Positions 52,201 through 62,767 of a DNA stretch of 64,000 nucleotides are shown piece by piece. The notes beneath the pieces were generated by a model that worked only from the letters and a program-made list of their open reading frames with translations, searched no databases and was not told the DNA's origin. Origin of the DNA: Globodera rostochiensis (Eukaryota > Nematoda > Chromadorea > Rhabditida > Heteroderidae); contig JAEVLN010000046.1 of assembly GCA_018350325.1 (NCBI GenBank), positions 186,001 through 250,000 on the forward strand. Direction: 5' to 3'. Positions within the stretch are counted from its first letter, which is position 1. Each line of letters starts with the position of its first letter. The position numbers and the translations under genes are program-made.

Positions 52201-55200
52201 TATTAAAATAAAATCCCGAATTTTGAAGCCCTAACAGCGAAGATATGGGCTTTTACTTTTTTCCTTTTAGGTAAAAAGTAATAAAAAATCCTCGAGAGTA
52301 GCTGAAAGATGCATTGTAGAACGAGGGAGCAAGACTCTATCTATTAAAATAATATCCCGAATTTTGAAGCCCTAACAGCGAAGATATGGGCTTTTACTTT
52401 TTTCCTTTTAGGTAAAAAGTAATAAAAAATCCTCGAGAGTAGCTGAAAGATGCATTGTAGAACGAGGGAGCAAGACTCTATCTATTAAAATAAAATCCCG
52501 AATTTTGAAGCCCTAACAGCGAAGATATGGGCTTTTACTTTTTTCCTTTTAGGTAAAAATTGCTTTGTCTCTAAATCAAAAAAATATTCCAACAATGTAG
52601 TTTAAAGATGCATAGCAGTGAACCAAATTAAAAGCATATATTAGTAAAATAAGCGTTTAAGATACATTTTGTTAAAATTCGGCCTGCATGTTTGGAAATG
52701 CATAAATATAAATGTAACTTTGCGACTCGTGATCCAAAAAAATCCGACAATATGCCATAAGAACGAGGAATCAAAGCTCTCTCAAATAAGCATAAAAAAC
52801 CGAAAATCGAAGCACTTTCAGCCAAGATATGGGCCTTTAAACATTATTTTTTTCTTTTTGGTAAAAAATAGTCGAGGGTAGCTGAAAGATGCAACGTAGA
52901 ACGAGGGAGCAAGACTCTATCTATTAAAATAATATCCCGAATTTTGAAGCCCTAACAGCGAAGATATGGGCTTTTACTTTTTTCCTTTTAGATAAAAAGT
53001 AATAAAAAATAATCGAGAGTAGCTGAAAGATGCATCGTAGAACGAGGGAGCAAGACTCTATCTATTAAAATAAAATCCCGAATTTTGAAGCCCTAACAGC
53101 GAAGATATGGGCTTTTACTTTTTTCCTTTTAGGTAAAAAGTAATAAAAAATCCTCGAGAGTAGCTGAAAGATGCATTGTAGAACGAGGGAGCAAGACTCT
53201 ATCTATTAAAATAATATCCCGAATTTTGAAGCCCTAACAGCGAAGATATGGGCTTTTACTTTTTTCCTTTTAGGTAAAAAGTAATAAAAAATCCTCGAGA
53301 GTAGCTGAAAGATGCATTGTAGAACGAGGGAGCAAGACTCTATCTATTAAAATAAAATCCCGAATTTTGAAGCCCTAACAGCGAAGATATGGGCTTTTAC
53401 TTTTTTCCTTTTAGGTAAAAAGTAATAAAAAATCCTCGAGAGTAGCTGAAAGATGCATTGTAGAACGAGGGAGCAAGACTCTATCTATTAAAATAAAATC
53501 CCGAATTTTGAAGCCCTAACAGCGAAGATATGGGCTTTTACTTTTTTCCTTTTAGGTAAAAATTGCTTTGTCTCTAAATCAAAAAAATATTCCAACAATG
53601 TAGTTTAAAGATGCATAGCAGTGAACCAAATTAAAAGCATATATTAGTAAAATAAGCGTTTAAGATACATTTTGTTAAAATTCGGCCTGCATGTTTGGAA
53701 ATGCATAAATATAAATGTAACTTTGCGACTCGTGATCCAAAAAAATCCGACAATATGCCATAAGAACGAGGAATCAAAGCTCTCTCAAATAAGCATAAAA
53801 AACCGAAAATCGAAGCACTTTCAGCCAAGATATGGGCCTTTAAACATTATTTTTTTCTTTTTGGTAAAAAATAGTCGAGGGTAGCTGAAAGATGCAACGT
53901 AGAACGAGGGAGCAAGACTCTATCTATTAAAATAATATCCCGAATTTTGAAGCCCTAACAGCGAAGATATGGGCTTTTACTTTTTTCCTTTTAGATAAAA
54001 AGTAATAAAAAATAATCGAGAGTAGCTGAAAGATGCATCGTAGAACGAGGGAGCAAGACTCTATCTATTAAAATAAAATCCCGAATTTTGAAGCCCTAAC
54101 AGCGAAGATATGGGCTTTTACTTTTTTCCTTTTAGGTAAAAAGTAATAAAAAATCCTCGAGAGTAGCTGAAAGATGCATTGTAGAACGAGGGAGCAAGAC
54201 TCTATCTATTAAAATAATATCCCGAATTTTGAAGCCCTAACAGCGAAGATATGGGCTTTTACTTTTTTCCTTTTAGATAAAAAGTAATAAAAAATAATCG
54301 AGAGTAGCTGAAAGATGCATCGTAGAACGAGGGAGCAAGACTCTATCTATTAAAATAAAATCCCGAATTTTGAAGCCCTAACAGCGAAGATATGGGCTTT
54401 TACTTTTTTCCTTTTAGGTAAAAAGTAATAAAAAATCCTCGAGAGTAGCTGAAAGATGCATTGTAGAACGAGGGAGCAAGACTCTATCTATTAAAATAAA
54501 ATCCCGAATTTTGAAGCCCTAACAGCGAAGATATGGGCTTTTACTTTTTTCCTTTTAGGTAAAAATTGCTTTGTCTCTAAATCAAAAAAATATTCCAACA
54601 ATGTAGTTTAAAGATGCATAGCAGTGAACCAAATTAAAAGCATATATTAGTAAAATAAGCGTTTAAGATACATTTTGTTAAAATTCGGCCTGCATGTTTG
54701 GAAATGCATAAATATAAATGTAACTTTGCGACTCGTGATCCAAAAAAATCCGACAATATGCCATAAGAACGAGGAATCAAAGCTCTCTCAAATAAGCATA
54801 AAAAACCGAAAATCGAAGCACTTTCAGCCAAGATATGGGCCTTTAAACATTATTTTTTTCTTTTTGGTAAAAAATAGTCGAGGGTAGCTGAAAGATGCAA
54901 CGTAGAACGAGGGAGCAAGACTCTATCTATTAAAATAATATCCCGAATTTTGAAGCCCTAACAGCGAAGATATGGGCTTTTACTTTTTTCCTTTTAGATA
55001 AAAAGTAATAAAAAATAATCGAGAGTAGCTGAAAGATGCATCGTAGAACGAGGGAGCAAGACTCTATCTATTAAAATAAAATCCCGAATTTTGAAGCCCT
55101 AACAGCGAAGATATGGGCTTTTACTTTTTTCCTTTTAGGTAAAAAGTAATAAAAAATCCTCGAGAGTAGCTGAAAGATGCATTGTAGAACGAGGGAGCAA

Positions 55201-56668
55201 GACTCTATCTATTAAAATAATATCCCGAATTTTGAAGCCCTAACAGCGAAGATATGGGCTTTTACTTTTTTCCTTTTAGGTAAAAAGTAATAAAAAATCC
55301 TCGAGAGTAGCTGAAAGATGCATTGTAGAACGAGGGAGCAAGACTCTATCTATTAAAATAAAATCCCGAATTTTGAAGCCCTAACAGCGAAGATATGGGC
55401 TTTTACTTTTTTCCTTTTAGGTAAAAATTGCTTTGTCTCTAAATCAAAAAAATATTCCAACAATGTAGTTTAAAGATGCATAGCAGTGAACCAAATTAAA
55501 AGCATATATTAGTAAAATAAGCGTTTAAGATACATTTTGTTAAAATTCGGCCTGCATGTTTGGAAATGCATAAATATAAATGTAACTTTGCGACTCGTGA
55601 TCCAAAAAAATCCGACAATATGCCATAAGAACGAGGAATCAAAGCTCTCTCAAATAAGCATAAAAAACCGAAAATCGAAGCACTTTCAGCCAAGATATGG
55701 GCCTTTAAACATTATTTTTTTCTTTTTGGTAAAAAATAGTCGAGGGTAGCTGAAAGATGCAACGTAGAACGAGGGAGCAAGACTCTATCTATTAAAATAA
55801 TATCCCGAATTTTGAAGCCCTAACAGCGAAGATATGGGCTTTTACTTTTTTCCTTTTAGATAAAAAGTAATAAAAAATAATCGAGAGTAGCTGAAAGATG
55901 CATCGTAGAACGAGGGAGCAAGACTCTATCTATTAAAATAAAATCCCGAATTTTGAAGCCCTAACAGCGAAGATATGGGCTTTTACTTTTTTCCTTTTAG
56001 GTAAAAAGTAATAAAAAATCCTCGAGAGTAGCTGAAAGATGCATTGTAGAACGAGGGAGCAAGACTCTATCTATTAAAATAATATCCCGAATTTTGAAGC
56101 CCTAACAGCGAAGATATGGGCTTTTACTTTTTTCCTTTTAGGTAAAAAGTAATAAAAAATCCTCGAGAGTAGCTGAAAGATGCATTGTAGAACGAGGGAG
56201 CAAGACTCTATCTATTAAAATAAAATCCCGAATTTTGAAGCCCTAACAGCGAAGATATGGGCTTTTACTTTTTTCCTTTTAGGTAAAAAGTAATAAAAAA
56301 TCCTCGAGAGTGGCTGAAAGATGCATTGTAGAACGAGGGAGCAAGACTCTATCTATTAAAATAAAATCCCGAATTTTGAAGCCCTAACAGCGAAGATATG
56401 GGCTTTTACTTTTTTCCTTTTAGGTAAAAATTGCTTTGTCTCTAAATCAAAAAAATATTTCAACAATGTAGTTTAAAGATGCATAGCAGTGAACCAAATT
56501 AAAAGCATATATTAGTAAAATAAGTTTAAGATACATTTTGTTAAAATTCGTTGCGACTCGTGATCCAAAAAAATCCGACAATATGCCATAAGAACGAGGA
56601 ATCAAAGCTCTCTCAAATAAGCATAAAAAACCGAAAATCGAAGCACTTTCAGCCAAGATATGGGCCTT
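49276..56668. repeat. Higher-order satellite: 141-bp monomers in 862/1003-bp units
   Basis: Units begin at GACTCGTGATCC: 49276, 50138, 51000, 51862, 52724, 53727, 54730, 55592 and a partial at 56555. Spacing is 862 bp except 1003 bp for the units starting at 52724 and 53727, and 963 bp for the one at 55592. A standard unit is four 141-bp monomers (GAACGAGGGAGCAAGACTC at 49451, 49592, 49733, 49874) plus about 298 bp that reads as two diverged monomers. The longer units have one extra 141-bp monomer. By eye, equivalent positions in different units are identical, while monomers within a unit differ at diagnostic sites (AATATCC/AAAATCC, TAGAT/TAGGT, AATCG/CCTCG). The recurring 65- and 70-codon frames are by-products. 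The last unit is broken by a TCTCGA element. Confidence 0.97.
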
Positions 56669-56722
56669 TTTCGAGAATCTCGTCTCGAGTCTCGCTCGAA
56701 GCTCAAGTCCGGTCTCTAATAA
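56660..56722. mobile_element. TCTCGA-type element end
   Basis: TTTCGAGAATCTCGTCTCGA ... AGCTCAAGTCCGGTCTCTAA: the right end of a TAGAG/TCTCGA element joined to the satellite at about 56668. No left end seen. Confidence 0.6.
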
Positions 56723-56744
56723 ATATCGTTAAAATCTTCAAAAA

Positions 56745-56960
56745 AATTTTCCCGGCGATGCCTATCGGTACCGCCGGACCCCTCAAAATACTAAAAAAGG
56801 TTCAAAAATACGGGCTTTTTTTAATTTTGCAAATCTCTTAGCAAATTTAGTCAAAAATTCAAAAAAATTTTTTGCACTTTTCTTAACAAAATGTTAACAA
56901 TTAGTAAAAAAAATCCCGACGGCGCTTATATCAGCGCTGTCGGACCCACCAACAACGAAA
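56745..56960. repeat. GGCGATGCCTATCGGTACCGCCGG repeat and neighbour
   Basis: Diverged member of the GGCGGCGCC family (56753-56776), followed at 56925-56950 by GACGGCGCTTATATCAGCGC, another member. Confidence 0.6.
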
Positions 56961-57122
56961 TCCAAGGCAGATACAGCTCCGGTCTCGGTAAAACACTATA
57001 TTTGACCCCAAAATTGGTTTTGGAGAACATTTTTGAGTGTCCTTGGATTTCGCCAAATTTTTCTGTTACGTCCTTGAAAATCAATATGTCTGTCCTTGGA
57101 AATTATCTTTACCCGATGGCAA

Positions 57123-57680
57123 CCCTGCATTAAATAAAGTGAACAAAAAGGAGAAATGGAAGGCGGCGGTCGCTGGCGCCCGTAGCGGTGAACGGAAATT
57201 GGTAACCTTTTAGAGTTGTTTGAAAAAACTTAGAACGAAAAACTCAAAATATCCTGGTGACCAATTTTCCTTGGTGACAAATTTTCCGAAAATCCTCGGT
57301 GACCAATTTTCCGGTGACCGATTTTCCGGGATTCCCCGTAGCAAAGTGGTTACCGGTCCCGCATCTAAAATGCGGTGTCAGCTCTTTAGTGTCGGGGTTC
57401 GGCCCCATCCGGGCGTTTTGTTTTTTAATAGTATTTTAAGAATTTTAATTTTGAATTTTTTTTTTTTAAGATTTGAAAAGCAGCTAACAAAATTTCTCAA
57501 AAATTACCGCCAAGTCCTGGCTTTTTTGGGTCGCAAATTGCGATTCTGCTGAGACCCGAGAACAATTGCCAACCGGGAAAACACTTCCTTTGATCAGCCC
57601 GCCATCCCGCGACACGGCAAATGCCGCGCCTCATTACCAATTCGGTACCCAAAGTGTCCGGTTCGTCCGCGACTCTTTCC
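57123..57680 (+). mobile_element. tRNA-derived SINE-like element, tail type 2
   Basis: GCATTAAATAAAGTGAACAA, AAAGGAGAAATGG, CGCTGGCGCCCGTAGCGGTG; a short GTGACCAATTTTCCGGTGAC repeat (57256-57330); then a tRNA-like body (57334-57414) with TAGCAAAGTGGTTACCGGT, CCGCATCTAAAATGCGG and GGTTCGGCCCC; then GAAAAGCAGCTAACAAAATT and ACCCGAGAACAATTGCCAAC. Its right end abuts the inverted satellite. Confidence 0.6.
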
Positions 57681-57681
57681 C

Positions 57682-58190
57682 AAAGAAAAAAATAATGTTT
57701 AAAGGCCCATATCTTGGCTGAAAGTGCTTCGATTTTCGGTTTTTTATGCTTATTTGAGAGAGCTTTGATTCCTCGTTCTTATGGCATATTGTCGGATTTT
57801 TTTGGATCACGAGTCGCAACGAATTTTAACAAAATGTATCTTAAACTTATTTTACTAATATATGCTTTTAATTTGGTTCACTGCTATGCATCTTTAAACT
57901 ACATTGTTGGAATATTTTTTTGATTTAGAGACAAAGCAATTTTTACCTAAAAGGAAAAAAGTAAAAGCCCGTATCTTCGCTGTTAGGGCTTCAAAATTCG
58001 GGATTTTATTTTAATAGATAGAGTCTTGCTCCCTCGTTCTACGATGCATCTTTCAGCTACTCTCGATTATTTTTTATCACTTTTTACCTAAAAGGAAAAA
58101 AGTAAAAGCCCATATCTTCGCTGTTAGGGCTTCAAAATTCGGGATTTTATTTTAATAGATAGAGTCTTGCTCCCTCGTTCTACGTTGCAT
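57682..58190 (-). repeat. Inverted fragment of the satellite
   Basis: On the minus strand this matches the satellite from a 141-bp monomer through the diverged part to GGCCTTTAAACATTATTTTT. It has the same deletion variant (TTAAAATTCG joined directly to TTGCGACTCG) as the last unit before 56668, so it derives from that edge of the array. It is in opposite orientation about 1 kb away. Confidence 0.92.
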
Positions 58191-58450
58191 GAATCTCGTC
58201 TCGAGTCTCGCTCGAAAGAAGCTCGAGATTCTCGATCTCGACTCCAAAAATTTTTCACAAAAACAATGTTTTTCTTAACAAAGATTTCCAATTTTTGTAA
58301 AAAATTCCCCCGGCGGCGCCTGTCGGCACCACCGGACATACTCCATTTTGGCTGCAAATCTCTTAACAAATTGAGTTAAAAATTCAAAATGTTCTCGGCG
58401 GCGCCTATCGGCACCGCCGAACCTCCTCTCACTCCCAAAAGTGAATAAAA
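58191..58450. repeat. TCTCGA remnant and two GGCGGCGCC repeats
   Basis: GAATCTCGTCTCGAGTCTCG at 58191, then CGGCGGCGCCTGTCGGCACC at about 58312 and CGGCGGCGCCTATCGGCACC at about 58397. The first stretch (58191-58330) reappears inverted at 58830-58965. Confidence 0.75.
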
Positions 58451-58554
58451 ATTCTCAAAAACTATTTTTGAAAAATTTCATAAAAAATTCTAACAATTTT
58501 CTCACCGGCTCTTTCATACCCCACTAATAGGTCAAGCCCAGCCCGGCAGACAGC

Positions 58555-58720
58555 ATATGGTCAGACACTAAGACCCTCACAATTGAATTTTGATTTTCAA
58601 AACCTTGGAACACAGGCTAACACTTACATTCCGTGACCAAATTTTGCAGACATGCTTCTAGTGCTCCCTTCTTATCCCTACAAAATATGGTGGAGTTTCT
58701 GAGAATTTTGAAAAAAAATT
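58555..58720. repeat. Dispersed repeat shared with 32.2 kb
   Basis: ACACAGGCTAACACTTACAT, GACCAAATTTTGCAGACATG, CTTCTAGTGCTCCC match 32200-32270. Confidence 0.6.
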
Positions 58721-58734
58721 ATATTTGCATCAAA

Positions 58735-59105
58735 ATCTCGAATCTCGACTGTTCCGGGTCGAGATTTTCGAGATCCGAGATTTTTCGAGAATCTCGTCTC
58801 GACATCTCGTCTCGACTAAATCCGGTGGTGCCGACAGGCGCCGCCGGGGGAATTTTTTACAAAAATTGGAAATCTTTGTTAAGAAAAACATTGTTTTTGT
58901 GAAAAATTTTTGGAGTCGAGATCGAGAATCTCGAGCTTCTTTCGAGCGAGACTCGAGACGAGATTCTCGAAAAAATCTCGGATCTCGAAATATCTCGAAA
59001 ATTCAGTTTTATTCGAGACGAGATGTCGAGACGAATTTCTCGAGAATCTCTTCGAGATTTTTCGAGATTTCGAGACGAGATCTCGTCTCGACCGGTCTCT
59101 AATAT
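58735..59105. mobile_element. TCTCGA-rich elements, two in a row
   Basis: TCTCGAATCTCGACTGTTCC to about 58820, a GGTGCCGACAGGCGCCGCCG core at 58828-58850, then a second TCTCGA-rich segment ending GACCGGTCTCTAA at 59102. The second end matches the 10.2-kb remnant. Frames of 60-125 codons here come from the repeat. Confidence 0.65.
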
Positions 59106-59439
59106 TTATTGCTCCTCAACTCTTTTGAGAGCGTGGGCGCATTTTTGATTAAATGACCATTTTCTATTGAAAATTTTGAATATTCACAATGCCAAAACAT
59201 GAATATTTCCATTAAAAATATTTTCAACACTCACACCAAACCCTCATTTTCAAGGACAATCTTGAAAATAAGGACATTTTCAATTTTTAAGATCGAGGGT
59301 CCATTTTCAAGGACTGTCCTTGCCATTCAAGGACGAATGACGACCCTGATTTAATGTGTGGGAGGGGGGGGGGGGCACTTACAAATGGGTAAGAAACCCT
59401 TTGATTAATTAAAAAAAATAAAATATTTATTTTCAAAAT

Positions 59440-59800
59440 TATTGTTAATGATCTGACAAAAAATTTAAATTATTAAATAACCAACAAAAAGTGCCCTGGC
59501 ACATGGCGGAATCAGGCATTCCGGGCCAGGGATGCGATGGGCCAACCCCAAAAATCGATCGAAATTTTCGATCGGTTCTCAAGTCCTGGCTCTACTTTTT
59601 ACCTTTTTATTGCATTAAGCCTACCTGTGAGCCCCGGTGCCCCCCACCCACGCATAAATAAAGTGAACAAAAAGAAGAAATGGAATGAGACTCTCATACT
59701 GGCTCACGTAGCAAAGTGGTTACCGGTGCGGTGTCAGTTCAACATATCGGGGTTTGGGCCCATCCGGGCGTCCTATTTTTTTTAATTTTAATATTATTTT
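59440..59800 (+). mobile_element. tRNA-derived SINE-like composite
   Basis: AATAACCAACAAAAAGTGCC, CTGGCACATGGCGGAATCAG, GGGATGCGATGGGCCAACCC, AAGTCCTGGCTCTAC, GAGCCCCGGTGCCCCCCACC, CGCATAAATAAAGTGAACAA, then a tRNA-like body about 59703-59770 with TAGCAAAGTGGTTACCGGT and the B-box region GGGGTTTGGGCCCC. The body lacks the anticodon-arm part. Confidence 0.65.
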
Positions 59801-59899
59801 AACAATTTTGTTTTGAATATAAAAGGGGTATGAAAAGCAAAGCTTTCCAATTTCATTTTTTGTTTATCACATTAATAGTCAAATTTTAAATGATTGATT

Positions 59900-60235
59900 A
59901 AATATTCAAGGGTTGCCATCGAAGATTTTAAAACAAAAAGATTTTAGGGCTCAAATCCCCTCCATTTACTAACAAAATTTTGATCAAATTTGGCAAAAAG
60001 GGTTAGGATTCGGTTGTTTTATGAATTTTGTAAGGCCTTTTAAGTTACTAATTCAAGAAGTTGCTTTTATAATTTTGCATCGATCGGAATCTATGCAAAA
60101 AGCCTCTGAGCCCCAGAAATCCAAATGGGGAAGAAACCCTCGGAACAAGTTTTTTAGCCGAGAAATTTTTAAAAATTAAACAAGATTTGTTAAGAAAATT
60201 GGTCTAAAATTACGAATGTTGCAAAAAAACCCCCC
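59900..60235. repeat. Inverted relative of 44.15-44.25 kb
   Basis: AAGGGTTGCCATCGAAGATT ... AATTTGGCAAAAAGGGTTAG, GATTCGG is the inverse of CGAATCCTAACCCTTTTTGG ... TTTTCGATGGCAACCC. No gene. Confidence 0.6.
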
Positions 60236-60237
60236 CC

Positions 60238-60430
60238 CCCCTATGATTTTGTCCAACCAAAATAAAATGAAAAACTTGTGAATTGTGATCTAAAATTTTT
60301 AAAAAATTGGAAAAATTAAAAGAATTTATTAAAAAAAAATGTTTATACACCGGGCGTGTCCACTTCAACTCTAATTACTCACCACTACACCACCATTAGA
60401 GTGCAATATTGATCAAAAATCTCGATCTTT
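60238..60430 (+). repeat. Copy of the 47.6-47.8-kb segment
   Basis: Nearly identical to 47620-47820; differs by a few bases and poly-A length. Confidence 0.85.
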
Positions 60431-60759
60431 AGGGGTACTTTTCCGTGTTTTTTTCGTTAAAATCGTCATTAACGAAACACGAAATGGGAATTTTAAAAGG
60501 TCGCGGTTACGGGCGGTTAACCAGTTATGACCACTAAAACTTGCTGATTCTTTAAACCAAAATCTGATAAAATCTCTTCTTAATTTCGATTTAATTTACT
60601 AAGAGACACGACACGATCGAAAATTTGCATTGAAAAATCAATTTTTCGAACTCTAGAAAACTCTAGTGATTTTTAAATAATGCTTAACGTTTATGAGTGT
60701 TTGAGGACGAGCGGTTACGGTTAAGAAAATTGGTAACCGTGAGCATGCCTGGTTTCGTC

Positions 60760-61090
60760 CATCTCTGCCCCCCCACCCACCCACGCATTCGGGCGCTGGC
60801 GCCCGTAGCTAAGTGGTTAGCGGTGCAGTGTCGGCTCTACATATCGGGGTTCGACCCCATTCGGGGTCTTATTTTTTTAAATTTTTAATAATATTTAAAA
60901 AATTGCTTCAGGCGCGCCAAACAATGTTGTAATTTCGATGAAGGATATTAATAATTTATTTATTTTTTATATATTTAAATTTGTATTTAACACAGTTGAG
61001 CTACGATGACGGCAGCAACGAGTCCAGCACGTGCAGATGGTGTGCGGCTCGGACTTGCCGGACCATGGCAAGAAATGGTTTTGGAAATAA
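60760..61090 (+). mobile_element. tRNA-derived SINE-like element, tail type 1
   Basis: CTGGCGCCCGTAGCTAAGTG starts a tRNA-like body (60801-60868) with A-box-like TAGCTAAGTGGTTAGCGGT and B-box GGTTCGACCCC, then AT-rich sequence, CAGGCGCGCCAAACAATGTT and the tail GAGCTACGATGACGGCAGCA ... CGGCTCGGACTTGCCGGACC. It matches the 20930-21690 copy in order. Confidence 0.7.
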
Positions 61091-61602
61091 AAATTTTTAA
61101 AATTGCATTTATTGAACAAAAAGTCTTAACAAAATGAGTCAACAACTCATAAAATTTTCTCAGCGGCAGGCCGCATCAGGTGTTTCCGACAGTAGTTGAT
61201 TTCGACAGTGAATTCCAAATAAATGTGTCGAACTTGTTAGACATTTCGAATTTTCAACTTCTAAATGCTTTTTAGAGCTGTACGTTATCCGTTTTGCTAA
61301 AAAAAAATACATTTTTAGGCTTGCCTCGAAATACAAATTTTTCTTGCAAGTTTTGTTTGAAATCTCTCAACAATAACAGATAAAAAAATTTTAAATTTTT
61401 TCCGGCGGCGCCCTTGATATGGATTCTATGATTGAAATTGAAGATTTTCTTTCAAAAGATCAGATTTATTCAATAAAAACTCCTAGCGGCCCGACTAAAC
61501 AATCAGTCACTTATTTAGGGGACTCAATTTGCTAATTTTTATTCAAATTTTCCATAGTAAATTTAAAAATAAAAAATGATTTCGAGTCTGGGCCTTCAGG
61601 TC
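61091..61602. other. Intergenic, repeats only
   Basis: AT-rich; the start continues the flank of the 20.93-kb SINE copy (AAAATGAGTCAACAACTCA). No gene seen. Confidence 0.45.
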
Positions 61603-61961
61603 CAGGGTCTGCCAAAATGCCCTCTTTTGATGGCAAATGCCATAATTTTGGAAATTTGCCATATTTTTTGCCATATTTCCACACTTGCCATAATTTTGCC
61701 ATATTTTAGAACTTTGTGAAGATTTCTCATTTTTTAATAGAAAAATGAGTCAAAAATTCAAAATTTTCTCGGCGGCGCCTTTCGGCACCGCCGACCCCCT
61801 CCCCCACAAAGGAAGCAGAATTCGCAAAAAAAATTTGCATTTTTGAAAATTCTTAAGAAAACTGCCATAAAAAGTCATATTTTTGACCCCTCGATGCCAT
61901 AAAAATGCCATATTTTTAAAGCCGGTTGCCATATTTTGTCGCAGATGAGTTGGCAGCCCTG
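61603..61961. mobile_element. hAT-like MITE, CAGGG ends, GCCATATTTT interior
   Basis: Begins CAGGGTCTGCCAAAATGCC and ends GTTGGCAGCCCTG, flanked by a perfect 8-bp duplication TTCAGGTC (61595-61602 and 61962-61969). The interior is rich in TTGCCATATTTTTTGCCAT and carries a nested CGGCGGCGCCTTTCGGCACC repeat at 61770-61792. Length 359 bp. Confidence 0.92.
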
Positions 61962-62174
61962 TTCAGGTCCATATTTACCAAATGTTGTTCAGCGCCAATA
62001 AATAAAAATTCTGAGCGATCACACATTTATTGACTTTTCGTTTTTCCACATTATTTTTTCGTTTGGCTGTGATTGGTTTGGCTACCCGATGCTGTGTGGA
62101 TGGATGATGTGTGAATTAGACTAATTAAAATGTGGGAAATTCAAAAAAAAACGTTTAGTTAAAGCGATAGTATC

Positions 62175-62187
62175 GGGGGGGGGGGGA
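62175..62187. repeat. G-run
   Basis: Run of about 12 G in AT-rich surroundings. Confidence 0.9.
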
Positions 62188-62329
62188 CATTACATTTTGG
62201 TGACGGGTGGCCGGCCTGGTTGAAGCGAATGAATCGCCTGCCGAATTCAAAAACACTTTCAATTTATGTGCATTTTTTAGAAAATGTCTATTCGACCACT
62301 TATTTTAATTTAGGCACTTATTGTCATTT

Positions 62330-62605
62330 GGTCGGGACCGGGATTTTTGGAAACACCGGACCGGGAGTAAGAAAATTAAAAAACCAGGATTTTATGAATG
62401 TGAAAATTAATCAAATCCCGGTCAAAAAAACCGGGATTTTAGGAGTGGGAAAATTAATCAAATCCCGGTCAAAAAACCCGGGGTCTAATGGTCAAAAACA
62501 AAGATTTGTAATTTTGAAAAAACCCGGGATTTTATAGGGGAAAAATTAAGTCCCAAAATTGGAGAGTTCAGTACCAGTCCGGGTCCCGACCAACTCTAAT
62601 TTAAA
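62330..62605. repeat. AAATCCCGGTCAAAAAACCGGG repeat element
   Basis: Tandem-like units AAAATTAATCAAATCCCGGT, CAAAAAACCGGGATTTT between GGACCGGGA-type ends; the right end reads GTCCCGACCAACTCTAAT. Related to 39425-39761. Left end and target duplication not certain. Confidence 0.6.
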
Positions 62606-62767
62606 GACGAGATTTTTATGTTTTTAAGCTTTGACGAGAGAAACGTTTGAATTAGACATTTTTGTCCATAAAATCTCGTCTCTAATCATTAATTATACAA
62701 TGAATAAACAATTGTAATGTTTTTCATTTAATTATCAGAAACAACCCGAACAAAACAAAAGCTTCAA

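Noticed and set aside
50042..55749. Recurring 65-aa and 70-aa frames at 862-bp spacing
   Set aside because: They are part of the satellite unit, overlap on opposite strands and have no domain or start context.
49276..56668. CRISPR array
   Set aside because: Units are contiguous tandem monomers without unique spacers, and the DNA is eukaryotic.
58725..59102. 125-codon frame in TCTCGA repeat
   Set aside because: Composition of the repeat (RDSR, LEIS patterns); the same happens at 17.0 and 41.8 kb.
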